Source: Gnetum montanum (Eukaryota; Streptophyta; Gnetopsida; Gnetales; Gnetaceae). From it: a DNA stretch of 64,000 nt. Where the stretch lies: contig MNCI01008727.1 in assembly GCA_015680685.1 (NCBI GenBank), forward strand, positions 70,452-134,451, given 5' to 3'. Each line of letters opens with the position of its first letter. The first letter of the stretch is position 1. The position numbers and the translations under genes are program-made. The notes under the pieces were generated by a model that was given only the letters and a program-made list of their open reading frames with translations, had not been told where the DNA came from and did not search any database. Positions 44,013 through 56,093 of this stretch are shown in pieces.

Positions 44013-45705
44013 TCCCATCCTAAATCAATAACCAATAAGAGCTTTTTAACTTATTCATTTTACCTCATCTTTAGTACATTTTCCATTTTCTTGTGTATTC
44101 TATAACTTTTTCTATAATTTGGTTTATTTTTCTTTATCTTGGTTTATTTGAATTTTTCTTACATTTGTTTTTCTTCCTTTATTGCCATCAAGATTTTTCT
44201 ACTAACTATAGATGATAAATGATGATGGTTTGTAACTTCATTGATTCTTTCATTGCAAATGACTGGATTTCATTTTCAAATTTTAACATTTACTAAAGAA
44301 ATATTAATTATTTTCATGATAATAGGTAGTGAGTCCACGTCATCCATCACTCCATACAACTCTATGGTGTTTCCTCATTTTGGAAATATGTGGTCATTTA
44401 TTAATAATAACTTATAATGAACTAGTGGCCTTGGTACTTTTCACATTTGGAAAAAATTAAGTGGATTAACAAGGGTCTGACTTTAAGGGGACTTCTCAAT
44501 ATTGCACTTACCTAATGTTTGGGGTTGCATGAGTATTTCCATGGATTTCTCACAATTCCTCCATCAACCAATAAACAAGAAGTAATGTCTTTGCATGTGT
44601 CATTTCCATTTGAAAAAAAAAAGAATAATGGGAATTCAAAGCACACCCTTAGACATAATAATGGGCTACAAGCACTAGTTATGGGGTTGGAAAGACATGT
44701 TACCCATGCCTAAAGATACCCCTCTAACTAAGGCCCTTTTCACTTTCTACTTCTCTTTTCTTCTTCCTTTGGAATGATGAGTGGACTATGGGGATGTTCA
44801 TGTACGTTGGGGATGGAATGGTCTAATGTGTCAATTTGAACTCACTAGAAGTGGATGGTCTTGATTCAGATTAAGGAAGAAAGTTCTTTGATCATATTAA
44901 TCACATATTTCACAAGGAATTTTATGTGACCACCATGAGAAACTCCATTACATACTCTCTCCTTCCCACCAATTCTATTCGTATACAACCTCACTACTTC
45001 TTTTCATAAATGTATCAATAGACTTGATTGGTAAATTAGTGAAATTCTCTAATGATTTCTTTCGTGATTCAATTCTTAATAGTCCACAACCATTAATCAT
45101 CCTTGGGGCCCATGGACTCCTTGGTTTGAGGGCATGTAAGGGCATTAAGGACATGAACTTACTATGGGAAGGATTCACTTACATACTCTTTGGTTGGAAT
45201 GGTTAAACTACTCATCTCTTAGTTGTTTTGATTTCAAACCTTACATTTTCTATCGTGATGCATCTAGTTTCTTCCCTTGGCACATTAATCTCCCAAGAAT
45301 CTCCATTTGCCACATATTCCAAGCCCTCTTTAAGCATTCTCCATTATTCTAGGCTTTTCTGGCTTCCTCTAGACTTCAAATTTATGGAAAAACTCTTTGT
45401 TTTTACTTAGTATATAAATGGGAAAATTTTATTTTTTGGCTACATCCACACATCCTCGTCGATGCAGCACAAAAAGACTACACATTGACACTTAGCCAAT
45501 TTTTTCCATTTGTTCACAATCACCAAGGGAGTTTTTGTTGTTTTAAGAGCCCAAAGCCCTATAGAGCCCATATCTTCCTAACTGATTATCCAAATCACGC
45601 CATTCTTCAATCCTATAGCTACCTAAGGTGAGCTTTAAATCATGGGAGCCACAAACCATAGATTTTTTACATAATTTTTTTTGAACTCTTTCTAAATTTC
45701 ACAAG
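44013..45705 (+). other. Conserved spacer and aORF leader of element E
   Basis: Non-coding. It shares GGAAAGACATGTTACCCATG (44690-44709) and GGGCATTAAGGACATG (45150) with relatives. It is closest to C's spacer (single copy of the unit duplicated in C). The short ORFs here are chance. Confidence 0.55.
45411..45566 (+). promoter_or_regulatory. Candidate internal promoter region for the aORF of element E
   Basis: TATATAAA (45411-45418) lies upstream of a stretch (45436-45497) resembling this element's own U3: CTACATCCACACATCC then CGTCGATGCA, against CTGCATCAACACATCC then TATCGACACA at 57694. A second weak TATA-like CTATAGAG is at 45559. The first TATA lies about 298 nt from the ATG after subtracting the intron. 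Which one would be used is unclear. Confidence 0.35.
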
Positions 45706-45911
45706 GTTTAACTAATAAAATAATATTAAATATCACTAACTCATGTAAGTTAAACCTTACTAATGAACTTGGGTAGCTATTTAAATAAAATAATACTAAA
45801 ATAATCAATCCACTATAATCACAAGTTAGCCTAAGTGTAACTAGCCAAGGAGACAAGGTATTAAAGTATTCTAAGTTACACATTAAAAGCTAATTTTTTA
45901 TGTGATTATAG
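45706..45911 (+). other. Candidate 5'UTR intron of element E
   Basis: Donor ACAAG|GTTTAA; acceptor TTTTTTATGTGATTATAG ending at 45911, three bases before the aORF ATG. 206 bp. The acceptor box TGTGATTRYAG is shared with C and F. Confidence 0.5.
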
Positions 45912-45914
45912 ATT

Positions 45915-47355
45915 ATGCCTAAATCGAAAAGATAGCAAGAGGGAGGACCATTCCAACCAAGGGACAAGCAACCAAGAGGAGGAAGAGGCTAGCAACTAAA
46001 GTAGCCCTAAGAAGAAGTAGCTAAAACACATGCCACAAGACCTCTTTGGGAGAAGGCCAAAGTGGAATCTGTTTGTTAGATTCCCACTCATGAAACTGAT
46101 CAATTGTAGTGAGACAAGGTTCCTAGGCCTCGACTGAACTTGGAAGTCACCTTGACTAAGGCCTACTTAAGGCAAATTCACATGAAGAAATTTCAAAGTG
46201 TAGTTATTCAAGAACTCAACTTTGGTCCCTTCTTGGAATTGGCACCAAACGTGGTAAAAACTCACCTACAAGCCTCTTTCATATGGCCTATCCTCACATC
46301 TAGTGGGGAGTGCTACATGGAAGAGACATACCTCTTCTAGAATAACAAACAAGCATATGTCATGGTCAAGATCAAGTATATCAATGTGTCATATTCAGTC
46401 AAGGCTATTTCAGAGGCCCTCATGTTTCCTAATATAAGGGCAACCTTGGTAGAGATCTTAATGTAGGTGAACTTAAACATCAAAAAGAAGTGGATTTAAC
46501 AATGCTATGAAGTGGATTGTAAGGAGTAAATTCCAAAATTATGGCCTATCACCACAACCCAACAATGAGGTCAAGTAAAATGACCACCTTCTCTACCTGT
46601 GTGTGTGCCACTCTAAGCAGTAAATTCCTAGTCAATCTCCAAAAACTCATATTTTTGGAGATTAAGAAAAGGTTCAAAGAGAATGAACATGGGAGGAAGA
46701 AACTCCCCTTTTTGTGCCTCATCAGAAAAGTATGCAAAAGGAGATGCATAGCTCATTATGCTAATGATGTGCTTCATCATGCTTTTTCCACATCTTAGCA
46801 GGAGATGATGAAGGATAAAGTGCATGTCAATCTATAAGAAGAAAAGTGGCCATCACCACCACCAACTCAAGAAACAATGTCAAAGGCTTATGCTACCATT
46901 GAGCATATGCAAAAGCTTAGTGAGCAACTCATGTAGTAGCAACAAGAAGGATCAAGTGGTGGGAAACATTTAATTTACCAACCAGAATTAAGTTACCTCA
47001 ATGAAGTTACCTAAACCATTAGATGTTTGAAGGAGACTACACCATTGTTCTCCACACAAAGGATGTAGGTAACCATGAGGTCAAATCTGAGTGCTCAAGA
47101 GGTGATGATGTCCATCCCATGATAACAACAATTCCAACAAATCTTTGGGAATGCCACCACTTTTTCAATGCACCTAGAGAAGGGCAAGGGGACAACTGTC
47201 TTAGTGGTGCAGCACCATACACAAGAGATAATAATAGAGGTGGTGGCCAATCATGTAGCAGAGGCACTAAAGACTCTTGTGACCACTATTCTAGATATTG
47301 TTGCACTCAATGACATGAAAACATCTATAGAAATAAGTGGAAGGCTAACTATAGC
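45915..47355 (+). pseudogene. aORF of element E, 5' part, decayed
   Basis: The ATG at 45915 opens MPKSKR, replacing MAPK of the relatives. From 46185: FQSVVIQELNFGPFLELAPN, then MEETYLF with a TAG where the QFWHN Trp stands in relatives. In the following frame, VKIKYINVSYSVKAISEALM and FPNIR match the N-terminal domain. From 47168 the KESFN region of the relatives is represented by VVANHVAEALKTLVTTILDI. Element F interrupts it at 47356. Stops and frame changes are frequent. Confidence 0.65.
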
Positions 47356-47952
47356 TAATGAGTTATCATTTTGTTGGCCATGATATCATAGTCGTGCTAT
47401 CGCGTACGCGATCTCACGTATGCGATATTGTAGCCTAGATGCGATATGACGTACACGATATCGTAGCTTGTCTACTCATCTATAAATAAGAGGTAGACAG
47501 ATTTGGTAGGTAGTTTTTTTGAGTTATTAAGTTTAATTTTTCAATAAGTTTTTAGTACATCATTTTTTCCTCTCAACCCTTTTCTCCCAGTGTATGCCCG
47601 TAGTGTGGTGATTGTAATTGTACAACATCTTTATTCGAGTATGACGTACTTGAACACGCACATGATCAACAATAAAGATCGAGATTAATTCATCATTGTA
47701 GCATCCACTTAGCTTAATTATTTATTTATTTAATTATTATTTACAGCTTTCCTAGTTAATATCTCTCTACCCTTATCTCCTAGTAATGCAAAATGAATAC
47801 AACTTAATCATGAGCATTCAAGTATGACTACTTGGTAACCCAGTAGCATACTTAGGCCATGCGCTTGGTAATCCCAGTGGTAGTCATGCATGAGGTCCAG
47901 GATGTGTATAGATGATTAAAGAATGGATGCTCATCACACTTAGGCTAGCTTA

Positions 47953-47985
<33 letters not shown>

Positions 47986-48234
47986 CTAGTGTAGTTCATA
48001 TTACTTTCCATTAGCACCAGGAGTAGCATTAGTATAGGAACACATCATACACCTCACTTTGGACTAAACCATATCTGACAAAGCTAATACTAGTGCAGGT
48101 GAGAAGATAGTGAACTGTGATCTACAAGTAACTGTCTAGAAACCACAACTAACCCATCTATGGAGTTTGACCAGATCGTGCGTGAAATGCTCGTATTCGT
48201 ATGGTTGAGTGTAGGGGTACCTCACCACTCATCA
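47356..48234 (+). repeat. 5' LTR of element F
   Basis: 879 bp, TAATGAGTTATC (TGATGAG with one change) to ACCACTCATCA. The U3 (47385-47470) is packed with GATATC and GCGATAT-type palindromes, more copies than in the 3' LTR. The TATA box is TATAAATA (47481-47488). Confidence 0.92.
47955..47982 (+). repeat. (CT)14 microsatellite in the 5' LTR of element F
   Basis: Fourteen uninterrupted CT units. The matching part of the 3' LTR falls in the assembly gap at 55698-55874. Confidence 0.95.
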
Positions 48235-48254
48235 TTGGCATCGTTTTCAGGGAC
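48235..48254 (+). other. Primer binding site of element F
   Basis: TTGGCATCGTTTTCAGGGAC directly after the 5' LTR, close to the Athila-type TGGCGCCGTTGCCGGGG site for tRNA-Asp. Confidence 0.75.
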
Positions 48255-48375
48255 GATGCTAGTTATCTAGATTAGTTATATCATACATGGTCACTACATA
48301 AGAATTAATTATATATCTTTTAGGAAGAAATAATTACAAAATTTCACATACAAATTCACACACAATTGCACAACC

Positions 48376-50366
48376 ATGCCTCTCCTACGAGACTATGATA
48401 ATGTCATATCTAGTGAGGAAATTCATTGGAGAACCAACGAATTATATGACAATGAAGATATGACTACACAATATGAAGTGGGGATTTCTTATAGACATAA
48501 ACGAAGGCAGCATCATCCCAACGCATGAAATCATAACTTACTAGATGACGATGAATCCCTACTAGCCACTACAAGCCTAGCACAAATATAAGAGGATATT
48601 TGAATCTCCCATAGGCATCGTAAAGAGAACCGCCTACCCAAGCTTGATTTAAACAACTTTTCCAATTTTTCAAGAGGTTATGACTTAGATCCGTAATAAC
48701 ATTTATGAGCATTCTATGATGCCTATGCATGGAAAAACATTGATAATGATTGGAAAAAACTCAAGCTCTTTCCTATGACACTCATTGGCCAAGGAAAAGT
48801 ATGGTATAGATTGTTAAAACCAAATTCAATACGACGTTGGCCAACAATGGTAGAACTCTTTAATGAAAGATATCAAACCTACGCAATAGTGTTGACCATG
48901 AGGAAACAAATCCAAGAGTGGAAACAAGTATAACATGAACCCTTGGACATGGCCTTAGAAAGATATTATGCACTATTAAACAACTATCTAGGCCATGAGT
49001 TCTCCAAGGAAAATCTAATGTACCATATCATTGATGGGCTTCGTGATGCAACAAGAGAAACCCTAGGGATGTATGCCCAAGGTCAACTATACGAACTATG
49101 AACCCATCAATTCCAAGAGGCTATTGAGTAGGTAGCAAAAGAAGAAGGAGAAATAGCTAGATGGGAGAGTGTTGAAAAATATCAAAAGGACCAAAATCTC
49201 AACTTAACAAAGGTCCATAATCACAAAAAGGAGAAATCAACCTATCTCAAGGAAGAAGAACCATCTTTGCCAATACAACACTCATTAGATGAAATCGAGG
49301 CAAAGATCAATAAGATGCTAGGATGGATGCATGAAAAGTGTGGAGAGTACATCAATATTATTAGAGATAGAGTTTTGACAACCCAAGAAGAAGGACAAAA
49401 TATCATTAGAAAATCAGAAAGAAGGGATGAAGAAAATAAGAGCTCAACTGCCAATCATATGTATGAATGGAACATCTGCCTGTCTGATCACCCCAAGGGC
49501 CAATGCCCAATCTTGTTACATTTATACAAGCATTGGGGAAGCATGTTACACCTAGAGTTCATGCAGAGATACTGTGTTCGATCATAGTGGCAAAAACCCC
49601 AGTCGTGGGGGAAGCCATCCCTAAACTGGAGACACCCTTCGTATCATCCGAATCCAAATGCTTATCTAGTCTAATGTCATGTTTTCCCAACTAGGTCAAC
49701 ATACTCTATCTCGCCAAATTATCATTCTTCTCAATACTATCAGCTCATGTCCTCAACACAACCACCACCTTGTGTACCTTACACTTCTCCTAGATTTCAA
49801 CATTTTCATCCTTTCCCTCCTTCTACGTTGCCACCAACTATTCCTAAATTTTCTACACCACAACAACAACCCACGAAAGTTACTTGTGCTACTGTTTCCA
49901 ATAGCAGTGAGAGACCTCCTCAACATCAAAGGTGTCCCTTCTTTAGACATGACTGTAGGAAGGGACAACATAGTTCAAAGGCCAGTGCATTCTCCAACTC
50001 AGCACAAGTCCAACACTATGGTGCATCCTTCTCTTCAAACCTAATGCCTCATGTCACTTCATCAGGACCACCAATTAACACTCCAAAAACCATACAACCT
50101 AATGAATATAGCCATGGAGGATGACATCTCGATCCTTGCATACCATATTACGGTCTCAAGTATCATAGTGGGTCAACTTGTTATCTGGAAATCACATCTT
50201 ATAAATTGCCCCACTATGCTTACTATAATCAAGTGTGTGAACCCCAATGGGGTAAGTATGACCAAGTTTCAATACTTCCAACATGAAAGGATCCTTTTCT
50301 TTCAACTATTAATCCTTACTATGCTCAACCATTTAGTTATGGGGGATATCCCACATTCTAATAACA
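48376..50366 (+). pseudogene. gag: gag of element F: one frame, point-mutation stops only
   Basis: From the ATG at 48376 a single frame runs to about 50366 (some 660 codons) with about a dozen internal stops but no frameshift. N-terminus MPLLRDYDNVISSEEIHW. The capsid core (48640-48900) has DLNNFSNFSRGYDLDP, AFYDAYAWKNIDNDWKKLKL and VWYRLLKPNSIRRWPTMVEL. IIDGLRDATRETLGMYAQ is at 49029. A helical segment reads EIEAKINKMLGWMHEKCGEY (49294). A CCHC-like knuckle reads WNICLSDHPKGQCP (49468-49509). The tail from 49747 is proline-rich (STQPPPCVPYTSPRFQHFHP). The end NQVCEPQ...FSYGGYPTF falls on the TTAGTTATGGGGG box. Most stops sit where C-to-T would convert CAA, CAG or CGA. It is the best template here for the family's Gag. 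Confidence 0.85.
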
Positions 50367-52008
50367 AGCAAAATTAATAAACATTTTTCATTTTCTTTAA
50401 TTTTTATAATTTCTTGTCTTCCAGTTTTTCACTTTTTAATTTCTTGTTTTATCTTTTTGTCTTTTTGTAATTTTGTCTTTTTATAAGTAATATCATCTAC
50501 AAATAATACATTCATGTGGCTCATTGGTTGAGGTGTGTTCTACGTTATCGATTCTTGAGCAATCAATTATTTAGATAGTGAGCCCATTACATCCACTCAT
50601 CATCCATTCTACAAATAAGAGGTTTTGTTTGAGGGTACAGTGATATTCTTGACATTATTAGAACTTAAAATTAATTTTGTGTTCATTGTACCTAGAATGA
50701 AGAAGGATGGATCAAGAGGGTATGATTAGGGTGTGACATCAAGGGGGCTTGCAGATTCTCTTTGGTGATGTCTGTGAGAGTTATCACACAACAGGGTTGT
50801 ACTAAGATCCTTGTAGATCTAACATAAAATGGAAGTAAGAGTAATCAAAAGGCACTTAAAATTCCAATGCTGTTCTAGGGGGTCCCGTTAAAAATACATG
50901 CACCCATGCCTAAAGGTTAGTGGCTTCTCTAGATTTAACAATCACAAAAAAAAACAACAAAACAAAGAAAGTTCCACAAAGAAAAAATCACTCCTCCCGT
51001 GAACAAAATGCCAAGTGATCGTCTACCTTGTTGTTATGGTACTCTCATAGTCACTCATCATGGGATGAAACAATGCAGTGTCACTAATTAGAAGAATGGA
51101 CTTGGTCTTGATCTTGGAATGATAGGCTAATGACACAGTAATCATGCTTTACACATAAGATTGTGCGCTGGGTCAGCTTCTTCATGTCCCAATCTCTACA
51201 ATCCCTTCTATACCCCATCTACCTCGATATTCATGTAATTGTAACTTGTGTCTTGTGTAGCATAGAATTTTGACCTCATTCCAGTGATACTTACATGTGT
51301 GTGGTTTGTGGAACTAGTGTGGATTACATTTAACCCTTTGAGTGCCCATGGACACTTTTAAGTGTGGTTACATAAGGGCATTATAGGTTGGAACCTGCTT
51401 TAGGGACGACTCACTTGTGTAATTTTTATAATTTGCACTCATAACACATCTTCCACACACTCCATCTATTACCCTCACTGTATTTTCAATGATATTCTTT
51501 CCCTCATTACTATCCCTCCAAATTCCAACGTTCCTATGAACCATCACATGACCTTTTTCTCTCCCTTACAACCCGAGGCCCTTATTGATCAATTAGTACC
51601 TTCAAAACTAGTTAAATTACCCTGGAACCCTTTAACACTTGTCCACATGTCCTTAGTTTTCATCATTCATTTTAGAAACATCTTCAAAATTTGGTATATT
51701 CCCTAGTGCCTTAACATTGATAGGTTGTGATATCACGTCAGAAAAACCTATATATACGTGACCCCCCCGCACTGCTTGCCATCATTTTCAACTATTCATG
51801 TGGGGGAGTTTTTTAAATTTCTCTCTATGACTTGTGATTTCACATCCCTTGATTTCATACCTATATCTTGCTCACTGGTCATCCAATTTTCATTCCTTCT
51901 AAACCTACTTGAACTCGGAGCATTCAGCTTAGTAATGGGGGAGGGGCACACACCGAATAGCACATAACATTTTTGGAATTTTTCATCACCAAAAGGATAT
52001 TATCAAGG
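50367..52008 (+). other. Conserved spacer and aORF leader of element F
   Basis: Non-coding. It shares AGGGTGTGACATCAAGGGGG (50728-50747), ACATGCACCCATGCCTAAAG (50896-50915) and TAAGGGCATTATAGG (51373) with relatives. The final 250 nt would be the first exon of an aORF transcript. Confidence 0.6.
51728..51756 (+). promoter_or_regulatory. Candidate internal promoter for the aORF of element F
   Basis: GATATCACGTC followed by TATATATA (51749-51756). GATATCACGT also occurs in this element's 3' LTR U3 (55279-55288). The TATA-to-ATG distance is 493 nt, or 260 nt after removing the intron, matching D (262). Confidence 0.55.
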
Positions 52009-52241
52009 GTAATTAGTTATAACATTAAGGATAAATGTGCCAAAAATAATTTTATCCCCTTAGTTACATTGGAAAAATAGATTTGGAAACCACCTAAGAA
52101 AAAAGGACTCAATATTATAATATTTTAGGGACATGTAATTAACATCACATGAAGATAAAAATAATTCTATTAAGGCAAGCAGTAAGGTATAACCTAACTT
52201 CAAAAACAACCTTACTAACGATTGGCTCCATGTGATTACAG
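52009..52241 (+). other. Candidate 5'UTR intron of element F
   Basis: Donor TATCAAGG|GTAATT; acceptor CCATGTGATTACAG|ATGGCC. 233 bp. The exon side CACCAAAAGGATATTATCAA aligns with the intronless junction of D. Confidence 0.6.
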
Positions 52242-55027
52242 ATGGCCCCGAAATGTGGATAATAGGAAGGTCCTACTCAAGGTGGAAGCAAACGACCTAG
52301 GAGAGGTGAAGGACAAGTTCCTGGTAGATAGCATGCAGAGTAGGAGGAACAATCATTTAACATTCACCAAGAGGACCCTACTACTATACAATCAAGGCAG
52401 GTAGAAGGAGGAGCTGTTATAGCTTCTGAACAGGGACAACATCTCACATTGCCCCAAGATTGTGTTCAAGCTATTCATGAAAGATCCATATTCACTGTAG
52501 TGATTGTGAAATTAAATTTTGAATCTTTCATAGAATTTTCTCCAGAGACTGTTAGGGATCACCTCAAAGGGTCCCCATTATGGCCTATCCTCTCTGAAAG
52601 CAATGGTTGGTACTTAGGGGAAGTGTACCAATTTTGGCACAATAGAGAACAAGGCACCATGGTTAAAATTTATGGTGTGATAGTCGATTTCTCTGTTCAA
52701 GCCATTTTGGAAGTATTAAACCTTCCAAATACAAGGCCAAAGGTTTCTCAGTTGTCTACCCATTTAGACCCTAATGCACAATGAGCTTGGTTGGAAAGGG
52801 CATATGGCAAGGAGGATAAGATGTTTGGAGAGTTGACGACGGAAGGATCTATTTTAAAATAGGAACTTATCACCTCTTCCCCACGAAGGGCTTAAAAATA
52901 ATTTCAACATATGAGGCAAGAGGATGTGCAGTATTGATAGGAAAGGTTAATGCTAACCTGCCTCATCTATAATTTACAGAGATCCTGAGGCAGTTTGAAG
53001 AATGAAAGATAGGGAAGCTGGCATTACCCTTCCCTTGTCTTATCATGAAGCTATGCTGACGTGCTGGTATTAGAGGATAGACCAATGATGTCCTCCGAAA
53101 AGTCCAAAATGCTTCATATGATGAACTGCTAAAGCCACCAGCTGCAAGAAAAATCACTGGTAAAACACTAGGACCGGAACAAGAAAAGCAAAAAACAGCA
53201 AGGCCAAGTACAACTCAACTTGCAGGACCTAGCCAACTTGTAAGTACAGGACCCAACCAACAACAAGATGAAGGGCCTAGCATGGGCCAGGATCAACCAT
53301 CACCATCGCAAGATTATAGATTGTAGATGTGCCATCTCAGGGCCATCGCTGAGATGGTTAGTTGGGGAAGTCATGATGATGCAAATCTCTTCCATGTCAT
53401 CGATGATACCATACAACCCATGGTTTCTTTGGATCATGCAAGGGATGAAGTGTCCATCCATACAAGAGGAGGGGAGAGAACTTGGTCACAACAGACCTCA
53501 AGGAATGTTGCATCTTTTCAAGTGCAATTAGAAACTGGTGAAGGGACCATAGTGGTGGTCATGTAGCACCAGGATGTAGCAGGAGCCATAGAGGTAGTCG
53601 TAGACCACATTAAGGAATCATTGAATGTACTTGTTGTTCTACTGGCAGACCTTACAGGAGCACAGGATGCTTAAACTCTGGTCGAAACAACAATGACTCT
53701 TGCAAAACATGAGGATATACTTGATCAATTGCTACAAATAGGATAGATAATAACATCCCTATTTGACATCCCTTAGGATGTTATAGCAATTCAATTAGAC
53801 CTCATTTCCATCAAGGGAAAGCTAGACTTGATAGATATGAGGGTCAAGCATGCTGAAGTAGAGGTGAAAAAATTGTAAGAAAGGCTCGTGACCCTACAAG
53901 CAGCATAGCGGGATCCTTCGCAATTCGTTCCCACAAACTAGCTGGACACTTTTAAAATTGAGCAACTAACCAAATTATTAACAGAAAATAAGAAGGTGGA
54001 AGAAGAAAAAGAGAATGTTTTTTGGGATGCCTCTGCAGCACAAGCGCAAACTTATGCACATATCAAGGTACTTAAGGCCTTACAAGAGGAAAGCAAGTAG
54101 CTTGTTGCTATCAACCTTTGATTCATCCCTGTGGAAAAGCAAAAGAATGTTCTCGAAGAACATTTTCAACAGTTACAAGAACAACTCCTCCAGGTCAACC
54201 AGGACATGAATAGTTTAGATAGGGAAAATTGAACCCTCTCAATGGAGGAGGTACACGCCATTTGCCAAAAGACAACTATTGAAATAAGCACATGGCAAAA
54301 TGAGGCTAAACGACATGAAAAGCTAAAGAAGCACTTCTAGGACTAGGTGGGGATGTATAAACAGATCATTGATAAGGAGATCCATATGGCCAAGGCCCAC
54401 ATCAATGCTATCAGTGCTCAACACACTGACTAGCAAGCCATATTGGATACATATGCATTTGTCCACCAGGTGGAAGTTAAGAATTGGGACCTGTAGATCC
54501 AAGACCTTACAGAATACATGGAGTTGGCAAACCTGTGATATGCCAACCTTGCCATGTTAATAGCAGGGTTCTCGAGAACAGAGCTTGAGTAATAGGTAGC
54601 CTCCACCTACATCAAATATGAAATACAATTTGCAAAATGCAAGAAGATATTGCAAAAATTGGAGATTGCAAATTCTAAACTTGAGGTGGTTAAAGCAAGC
54701 TACTAGGGATAAAAAGGTGTTGCAACAGACTTGGCTCGACAACTTGCAAATTTTCAAGAATATAAAGACAAAGCTAGAACCTACGAGGAATGATGGGTGT
54801 TTGCAGCTTGGTATGTAAAGTCAAATAAAATGTTTCTACAACTACCCTACCCATGGAAGGTGCCAACTCCATCGAACATCAAAACATTAGCATGGACGGC
54901 ATAGGATGCCTGAACCAAAGAGGAGAAACTCTAGGCCATACTTCAATGCCATCAAGTCCCAAGACCTGGAGCACAAGATAAGGGAAAGACACCCATGGAG
55001 GAGCCACCGCCACCAGGAACTACATGA
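52242..55027 (+). pseudogene. aORF of element F, decayed
   Basis: The ATG at 52242 opens MAPKCG then stops. From 52449 a 111-codon open stretch covers the N-terminal domain: KLNFESFIEFSPETVRDHLK, LGEVYQFWHNREQGTMVKIY and GVIVDFSVQAILEVLNLP, the clearest copy in the window. A linker follows with MGQDQPSPSQDYRL near 53285. From 53600 ESLNVLVVLLADL and LDQLLQI parallel A and D. From 53880 to 54800 heptad-like E/K/Q/L-rich sequence indicates a coiled coil. It ends PMEEPPPPGTT then stop (55025-55027). About 929 codons including indels. No signal peptide or membrane helix. Function unknown. Confidence 0.72.
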
Positions 55028-55218
55028 GTTCCATCAATTTTGTAGCTATAGGATTTTCTTTCGCATTCTTTGTGTTGTGTCTCAACTTTGTTCTGATTCC
55101 ACACTATGGCATGAATCCATTTTCACCAGTCAATAATTCCATACCTATCCACTGTGTAATTAATAGAGCTTGTTCTCACTTTAACTCAAGGACAAGTTTT
55201 CATTCATTCATGTGGGTA
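55028..55218 (+). other. 3' non-coding end and polypurine tract of element F
   Basis: It ends AACTCAAGGACAAGTTTTC, then CATTCATTCATGTGGGTA before the 3' LTR. The tract is the TAGTCATGGGGGTA box with changes. Confidence 0.7.
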
Positions 55219-56093
55219 TGATGAGTTATCATTTTTTTTGCCGCAATATCACATACGCAATATCGCAGCCTAGATGCGATATCACGTACACGATATCAGA
55301 GCCTGTCTCCTCATCTATAAATAAGAGGTAGACAGATCTGTTAGGAAATTTTTCTGAGTTATTAAGTTTAAGTTTTTAATAAGTTTTTAGTACATTAATT
55401 TTTCCTCTCAACCCTTTTCTCCTAGTGTATGCCAGCAGTGTGGTGATTGTAATTGTATGGCATCCTTATTCAAGTGTGATGTACTTGGACACACACATGA
55501 CTGGCAATAAATATTGAGATTACTTCATCATTGCATCATCCACTTAGCTTACTTATTTATTTATTTAATTATTATTTACTACTTTCCTAGTTAATATCTC
55601 TCTACCCTTATCTCCTAGTAACGTAGAATGAGTACGACTTAATCATGAGCATTCAAGTGTGACTACTTGGTAACCCAGTAGTGTACTTAGGCCATGCNNN
55701 NNNNNNNNNNNNNNNNNNNNNNNNNNNNNNNNNNNNNNNNNNNNNNNNNNNNNNNNNNNNNNNNNNNNNNNNNNNNNNNNNNNNNNNNNNNNNNNNNNNN
55801 NNNNNNNNNNNNNNNNNNNNNNNNNNNNNNNNNNNNNNNNNNNNNNNNNNNNNNNNNNNNNNNNNNNNNNNNNNTAGTTTATTAGCATTAATATAGGAAC
55901 ACATCATACACCTCCCTCAGGACTAAACTATATGTGACAAAGCTAATACTAGTCCAGGTGGGAAGACAATGAACTGTGATCTACGAGTAACTGTCTAGAA
56001 ACCACAACTAGCCCATCTACAGAGTTCTACCAGATCATGGGTGAAACACTTGTATTCGTATGGTTGAGTGTAGGGGTACCTCACCACTCATCA
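55219..56093 (+). repeat. 3' LTR of element F, with assembly gap
   Basis: 875 bp including 177 N. TGATGAGTTATC to ACCACTCATCA. The TATA box is TATAAATA (55316-55323). It has fewer GATATC-type motifs than the 5' LTR. Confidence 0.9.
55698..55874. other. Assembly gap (177 N)
   Basis: A run of N inside the 3' LTR of F. The 5' LTR has about 160 bp between the same flanks, including (CT)14, so the gap length is about right and probably hides a microsatellite. Confidence 0.98.

Larger units (their letters stand above)
47356..56093 (+). mobile_element. Element F: pol-less LTR retrotransposon with gag, intron and aORF
   Basis: 8.74 kb, inserted in the aORF of element E. LTRs 47356-48234 and 55219-56093 differ at roughly 8-10% of sites by eye, fewer than in A, making it one of the younger insertions here. 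Order: LTR, PBS, gag (frame unbroken by indels), spacer, internal promoter, intron, aORF, PPT, LTR. No polymerase. The flanks ATAGC and GCAAC are not an exact duplication; they differ by three transitions. Confidence 0.9.
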
